Below, one piece after another: positions 60,063 through 64,000 of a DNA stretch of 64,000 bases (position 1 is its first letter; each line of letters starts with the position of its first letter). The notes beneath the pieces were generated by a model. That model searched no databases and had not been told where the DNA came from. It saw only the letters and a program-made list of their open reading frames with translations. A program made the translations under genes and the position numbers. Source of the DNA: Dehalococcoidia bacterium. Lineage in GTDB: Bacteria; Chloroflexota; Dehalococcoidia; UBA2979. The stretch spans positions 186,001 through 250,000 of the forward strand of contig SHYS01000003.1 in assembly GCA_009692685.1 (NCBI GenBank). Reading direction: 5' to 3'.

Positions 60063-60809
60063 ATGGCAGCGGCCATGCCCGGTCTTCATACCCAGATCGA
60101 GGACACACGACCCATCATCGTGGGCGGCACAGCCACGATTGTCGCGGCCGGGCTCTCGTGACTCGCGGCGTTTCTGCTCGGCGCGGGTACATCACTCGAC
60201 TCAGCCGTGGCATGGCTTGGCCTTCCCGCGCTTGTCGGGTTCGCCGTTGCGGGCGGGTTCGCCGTTGGGCGCGGCAGCACGCCTCGCCGCACGACCGCGA
60301 ACGCCGACGCGACCGCCCTTGCGCACGACCTGCACGCCCCGACCCCCTCTACGAACGAGGGCCCCGCGACTAACCTGGAAAGCGTGCTCGACCGCGCGCT
60401 GCAGGCCGTTGCCGGGAGCATCGCGCAGTCCGGTGCGATCATCGAGCGGGGCGAACTGCCGACGGTACGCGCCGACGCGATCGCCCTCGAGCGTGTGCTC
60501 GTGAACCTCGTCGCCAACTCGCTCGCTCACGCCCGCCCCGGTCAGGCGCCGCATATCGAGGTGGATGCGCGACCCGAGTGACGTGGCTGACTCATCTCCG
60601 TGCGCGACAACGGCCCCGGCGTCCCGGCCCAGATCCGCGACCGTGCGTTCGAGTCCGGCGTGCGCGGCTTCTCGCCGGACGGCCCTGCGCGCTTCGGCCT
60701 CGGCCTGTCGACCGTACGTCGGTTGGTCGAGCAGCAAGGTGGCCGCGCCTAGCTTGACTCCCAGACCACCGAGGGTACGTGCGTCCGGATGCTGCTCCCG
60801 GCCGCCTGA
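60063..60809 (+). pseudogene. Histidine kinase-like ATPase gene with four in-frame stops
   Basis: One frame encodes a membrane segment (ATIVAAGLS, TGA at 60159, LAAFLLGAG), a helical region, the ATPase N box (ALERVLVNLVANSLAHA), TGA stops at 60579 and 60588, the G1 box (LISVRDNGPGVPAQIRD), the G2 box (FGLGLSTVRRLVEQQGGRA), a TAG at 60750, and the end (TTEGTCVRMLLPA). No phospho-accepting His domain is recognisable. Several stops sit where Trp would fit. No frameshift is needed, only point changes. Confidence 0.7.
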
Positions 60810-60833
60810 GCTCCCGCTTATCGACGCCAACGG

Positions 60834-60858
60834 AAAGGCCGGGGTCCTCCCGGCCTTT
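60834..60858. terminator. Terminator-like hairpin between kinase remnant and htpX
   Basis: AAAGGCCGGG (60834-60843) and CCCGGCCTTT (60849-60858) form a 10-bp stem with a 5-base loop, placed between the two converging frames. It can serve both. Confidence 0.7.
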
Positions 60859-60882
60859 CTCGAACTCACCAGTGAGGCGCTG

Positions 60883-61710
60883 TTAGGCGACGTCAGCCAT
60901 TCGACGCAGGCGCGCGACACGCTCCGCGATGGGCGGATGCGTCGAGAACAGTCCCGACAAGCCCTCCGCCCGGAGTGGGTTCACGATGAACAGGTGCGCC
61001 GTTGACTCCGGCACCTGCATCCGCACGTGCTGTGCACCCATCTCAAGCTTCGCCAGCGCCGAGGCGAGCGCCTCCGGGTCACCCACGATACGCGCGCCGT
61101 CGCGGTCCGCCTGGTACTCGCGAGACCGGCTGACGCCGAGCTGGATGAGCGTCGCCGCGATCGGCGCAACAAGGACAGCGACGAGCGTCGCCGCACCACC
61201 ACCCTCGCGGTTGCGTCCGCCGGACCACATCGCCATCCACCCCAGCATCGAGATCGCGCTCGCGATTGTGGCGACCACCGACGAAGTAAGGATGTCGCGG
61301 TTCTTCACGTGCGCCATCTCGTGCCCGAGCACGCCTCGTAGCTCGCGCTCAGTGAGGAGGGCGCGAATGCCGGTCGTTACAGCCACTGCGGCGTGCTTCG
61401 GGTCGCGGCCTGTGGCGAACGCGTTTGGCTGTGGGGATTCGATGATGTAGACGCGCGGCATCGGCGTCCCGGCGGACGTCGCCACGTCCTCGATGAGTCC
61501 GAACAGCGGCGGATCCTGCTCGCGCCGGATCTCGTGGGCGTGCGCGCTGCGCAGCACGATGTCCGCGGAGAACCAGTAAGAACCGACGTTCATCGCCAGA
61601 GCGATGAGGAAGAACGTCATCGCGCCGCCGATACCACCCAGGGCTCCACCAACCGCGATCAGCAGACCGCTGAGGGCGGCAAGCAGGACCGCGGTCTTTA
61701 CGTTGTTCAT
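60883..61710 (-). CDS. htpX: HtpX-type M48 membrane metalloprotease
   Basis: A protein of about 275 residues with N-terminal transmembrane helices (VLLAALSGLLIAVGGALGGI), the zinc site HExxH in LRGVLGHEMAHVKNRDIL, and the downstream Glu in SRSREYQADRDGARIVGD. It degrades damaged membrane proteins and is commonly heat or stress induced. ATG 61710 is preferred because GAGGAG lies 10 bases upstream; a TTG two codons earlier is less likely. Confidence 0.93.
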   Translation of the reverse strand: MNNVKTAVLLAALSGLLIAVGGALGGIGGAMTFFLIALAMNVGSYWFSADIVLRSAHAHEIRREQDPPLFGLIEDVATSAGTPMPRVYIIESPQPNAFATGRDPKHAAVAVTTGIRALLTERELRGVLGHEMAHVKNRDILTSSVVATIASAISMLGWMAMWSGGRNREGGGAATLVAVLVAPIAATLIQLGVSRSREYQADRDGARIVGDPEALASALAKLEMGAQHVRMQVPESTAHLFIVNPLRAEGLSGLFSTHPPIAERVARLRRMADVA

Positions 61711-61833
61711 GTTCAAGTCACTCCTCTGGAGTCGTGTGCCCTGACTCCAGACAGAATGATACTGCGCGACCGAGTGCTGTCTCGTTAGGGAAGTGCAAAG
61801 CGCTGGCTCTAGCGGTGCACGCGATACAAAGAA

Positions 61834-61860
61834 ACGGGGCCGCCCACCGGGCGGCCCCGT
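61834..61860 (-). terminator. Rho-independent terminator after the acyl-CoA dehydrogenase pair
   Basis: On the minus strand ACGGGGCCGCCC pairs with GGGCGGCCCCGT (12 bp, 3-base loop) and is followed by TTTCTTTG, 34 bases after the dehydrogenase stop. Confidence 0.85.
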
Positions 61861-61893
61861 CCACTCACCTCGGGCTTCCGAGGGCTATTCGAA

Positions 61894-63003
61894 CTAGATG
61901 CCGAGCTGCTGGGCGACCAGCTCGCGGTGGTGGTCGGCGTCACCGAAGGCCAGCTCCGCACGCTTCTGGCGGCGGTAGTACAGCTGGATCTTGTAGTCCT
62001 TGGTGAAGCCGATGCCGCCGTGGATCTGCTGGCCGTGGGCGACCACGCGGCGGGTAGCCTCGGAGGTCCAGGCCTTGGCCATGTTGACGGCCATCTGCTT
62101 GTCGGCCTGGTCCGTGTTCAGCGACCAGGCTGCCTTGTACATGATGAAGCGGGAGCCATCGACATCCGTGACCATGTCCGCGCACTTGTGCTGGATGGCC
62201 TGGAACGAGCCGATCGGGCGACCGAACTGCACGCGCTCCTTGGCGTAGTCGACGGCAATCTCGAAGTCCATCTGCGACAGGCCCACGAGGTAGGCGCACT
62301 CGCCGACGGTGTAGTGCTGGATGACGGGCTGCAGCGCGGCCCAGCCACCACCATCGGTGCCCAGGAGCTGGCCCTTGGCGCCGTTGAGCTTGACCTCGGC
62401 CTGCTTGTCGCGGGCGATGGTCACCAGCTGCGTGACTTCCACGCCCGGCTGGTCGCGGGCCACGATACCGAGGGTGACACCGGCGGCGGAGCGGCCGGCG
62501 ACGATCATGTAGTCGGCGACGTTCGCGTCCGGGACGAAGAGCTTGGTGCCCGTGAAGGTGACCTCGCTACCGGAGACGGCGGCCTTGCACTGGATGCCGG
62601 ATTCGTCGAAGCGGGCGGAGGGCTCGGTCAGGGCGAGCGTGAAGATGAGGTCGCCGGAGGCGATCTTGGGGAGGAACTCCTTCTTCTGCGCCTCGGAGCC
62701 GATGTGCATCAGCGGGATGGCCCCACCGAAGACGGTCGACATGAAGGGGCCGGGCACGAGCGCGCGGCCGAACTCCTCGAGGAGGACGCAGAGGTCGAGG
62801 AAGTCGAAGCCAGCCCCGCCATAGGTGTCGGGGATCAGGAGACCCTGCCAGCCCTGCTCGGCCATCTTGCCCCAGAGGTCGGGGCTGTAGCCCTTCTCGT
62901 CCTCTTCCATGTCACGGACGAGCTGCTCGGAGCACTCGTTCTCCAGAAAGTCGCGAGCCGCGTTCTTCAGGAGCTCCTGTGTTTCGGTCAGACCCAGGTC
63001 CAC
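61894..63003 (-). CDS. Acyl-CoA dehydrogenase, FadE-like partner subunit
   Basis: A 369-residue flavoprotein of the acyl-CoA dehydrogenase fold: LTETQELLKNAARDFLENEC, FTLALTEPSARFDESGIQCK, YAKERVQFGRPIGSFQAIQH and the C-terminal HGGIGFTKDYKIQLYYRRQK. It oxidises acyl-CoA to enoyl-CoA with electrons passed to electron-transfer flavoprotein. It is slightly short, and next to a second dehydrogenase gene on the same strand (about 68 bases apart). This resembles alpha2beta2 acyl-CoA dehydrogenases of actinobacteria, but a homodimer is possible. Confidence 0.9.
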   Translation of the reverse strand: MDLGLTETQELLKNAARDFLENECSEQLVRDMEEDEKGYSPDLWGKMAEQGWQGLLIPDTYGGAGFDFLDLCVLLEEFGRALVPGPFMSTVFGGAIPLMHIGSEAQKKEFLPKIASGDLIFTLALTEPSARFDESGIQCKAAVSGSEVTFTGTKLFVPDANVADYMIVAGRSAAGVTLGIVARDQPGVEVTQLVTIARDKQAEVKLNGAKGQLLGTDGGGWAALQPVIQHYTVGECAYLVGLSQMDFEIAVDYAKERVQFGRPIGSFQAIQHKCADMVTDVDGSRFIMYKAAWSLNTDQADKQMAVNMAKAWTSEATRRVVAHGQQIHGGIGFTKDYKIQLYYRRQKRAELAFGDADHHRELVAQQLGI

Positions 63004-63071
63004 GGTGTCTGTTCCCTTCTTGCGACCGTCGAGGCCGCGCTACTTGCTCGTTGAGCTCGAACTGGTCGCGA

Positions 63072-64000
63072 CTAGCCGCGCGGCAGCCCAAGGCCGCGCG
63101 TGGCGATCACGTTACGCTGGATTTCGTTCGACCCGGACAGGATGGTCAGCGGGACGGTGCGCACATAGAGGTGCGTGAACCGCGAACCCAGGGCGGAGTG
63201 CGGCGCGTTGCGGTCGCCCCACTTCTGCTGGTCCTGCCAGATCGTGGAGAACAGCCCGAAGACTTTGGTGCCGGTCCGGCCGACGCGCTGCGCCAACTCG
63301 GAGCCGTACATCTTGTTCATCGAGGCCTCGTAGTTCGGGACCAGACCGCGGTTCTGCATTGAGACAATGCGGAAGGCGAAGTTGAAGAGCACTTCGGTCT
63401 CGATGTGGCGGTCCGCCACCTCGTGACGAATGGTGTCGAACTCGCCTAGGCGGGACTTCTTCTTGCCCTCGGTGGTCTGCGCGAACTCGATGAGGTCACG
63501 GATGTTGCGGCGGTGCGAAATGGCGCCGGAGATGCCGGACCGCTCGAAGTCGAGCAGCGTCATGCCGACGTACCAGCCACGGTTCTCCTCGCCAACGATG
63601 TTGGCGGCGGGGACGCGGACGTCCTCGAAGAACGTTTCGTTGAACGGCTGGGCCCAGCCCATGTCGGTCAGGGGCCGCACGGTCAACCCGGGGGTCGTGC
63701 GGTCCATCATGATGAAGGAGATGCCGCGGTGCTTGGGCGCCTCCGGGTCGGTCCGCACGAGGGCGAACAGCCAGTCGGCGTACTGCGCGCCGGACGTCCA
63801 GATCTTCTGGCCGTTGATGACGTATTCGTCGCCGTCGCGGACGGCGCGGGTCTGGAGCGAGGCGAGGTCCGAGCCCGCACCGGGCTCTGAGTAGCCCTGC
63901 GCCCACGCCACCTCGCCGGAGAGAATCCTCGGCAGGTGCGTCGTCTTCTGTTCGTCGTTGCCGTGCACGATCAGCGTGGGACCGAGGAGCGAGACGCCCA
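63072..64000 (-). CDS. Acyl-CoA dehydrogenase (5' end cut by window edge)
   Basis: The C-terminal 309 residues of a second acyl-CoA dehydrogenase, open at base 64000 (GVSLLGPTLIVHGNDEQKT). Signatures: WAQGYSEPGAGSDLASLQTR, INGQKIWTSGAQYADW, GWYVGMTLLDFERSGISGAI and the end LSGSNEIQRNVIATRGLGLP. The SGSNEIQRN C-terminal flavin-binding block is canonical. Upstream partner of the FadE-like gene in one operon. Confidence 0.92.
   Translation of the reverse strand, partial: GVSLLGPTLIVHGNDEQKTTHLPRILSGEVAWAQGYSEPGAGSDLASLQTRAVRDGDEYVINGQKIWTSGAQYADWLFALVRTDPEAPKHRGISFIMMDRTTPGLTVRPLTDMGWAQPFNETFFEDVRVPAANIVGEENRGWYVGMTLLDFERSGISGAISHRRNIRDLIEFAQTTEGKKKSRLGEFDTIRHEVADRHIETEVLFNFAFRIVSMQNRGLVPNYEASMNKMYGSELAQRVGRTGTKVFGLFSTIWQDQQKWGDRNAPHSALGSRFTHLYVRTVPLTILSGSNEIQRNVIATRGLGLPRG

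Noticed and set aside
1..64000. Global recoding of TAG or TGA as sense codons
   Set aside because: Intact genes end at TAG (for example gltD, the VOC gene at 8177, MaoC at 15313) and TGA (citrate synthase, ruvB, HxlR) at sensible C-termini, so neither is reassigned genome-wide.
1..64000. CRISPR array, tRNA or rRNA genes
   Set aside because: No regularly spaced identical repeats, no tRNA T-loop/cloverleaf pattern and no rRNA-like conserved stretches were seen by eye. A dedicated scan would settle it.

Overview
The window is a 64 kb piece of a high-GC bacterial chromosome with short intergenic gaps, GTG/TTG starts alongside ATG, and many 4-base ATGA/GTGA stop-start overlaps. The gene mix suggests a monoderm-like, aerobic, fatty-acid and propionyl-CoA degrading member of the Chloroflexota, possibly Dehalococcoidia/Tepidiforma-like. 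The evidence is HspR with a ClpC-type ATPase, F420-type nitroreductases, methylmalonyl-CoA mutase, paired acyl-CoA dehydrogenases, a RodZ-like/PASTA protein and MurJ. The placement is an inference from gene content and no marker phylogeny could be run. I see no rRNA, tRNA, CRISPR array or complete insertion sequence.

Layout. 1-5 kb: a response regulator cut by the edge, a citrate synthase cluster, and tandem nitroreductases. 5-12 kb: DinB and methyltransferase genes, a double-cupredoxin lipoprotein, an ECF sigma/anti-sigma pair (both broken), and an AI-2E-type permease. 12-20 kb: GltD, HxlR plus two MaoC-fold genes, alanine dehydrogenase coupled to a formyl-THF hydrolase-like enzyme, AlkA, and a small kinase. 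20-28 kb: FabG/PhaB, TetR, methylmalonyl-CoA mutase, NuoB, HDOD, and an NhaB antiporter. 28-32 kb: a cupin dioxygenase, a deletion-scarred permease, an MFS carrier, and a toxin-antitoxin remnant. 32-37 kb: a heat-shock cluster, dnaJ-hspR-orf-orf-clpC, divergent from hsp20. 37-49 kb: ScpB, MurJ, S20, a zinc alcohol dehydrogenase, RodZ-PASTA and RimO. 49-58 kb: RuvB, a phosphatase, PspC, and a heterodimeric ABC exporter. 58-64 kb: an isolated phage portal protein, an HD hydrolase, a ruined histidine kinase, HtpX, and two acyl-CoA dehydrogenases.

The most striking feature is how many genes carry internal stops or frameshifts: about 15 of roughly 75. Nearly all are accessory (DinB, sigma/anti-sigma, DUF402, DUF503, RidA-like, 2'-5' RNA ligase, a glycosidase-like gene, a toxin, a sensor kinase, a 2TM protein, small thioesterase and methyltransferase genes), with Hsp20 the notable chaperone exception. 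The long housekeeping genes (ClpC, mutase, both ABC subunits, MurJ, RimO, GltD, RuvB, NhaB) are open throughout. That uneven distribution argues for genuine decay under relaxed selection more than for random base-calling error, although resequencing would be needed to settle it. Internal stops are most often TAG, but TAG also ends many intact genes here, so global recoding is unlikely.

Functional themes: acyl-CoA oxidation feeding the TCA cycle (acyl-CoA dehydrogenases, MaoC hydratases, FabG-type reductase, methylmalonyl-CoA mutase, citrate synthase), respiration (NuoB), protein quality control (DnaJ, HspR, ClpC, Hsp20, HtpX), and cell envelope/division (MurJ, RodZ-like, ScpB, PspC).
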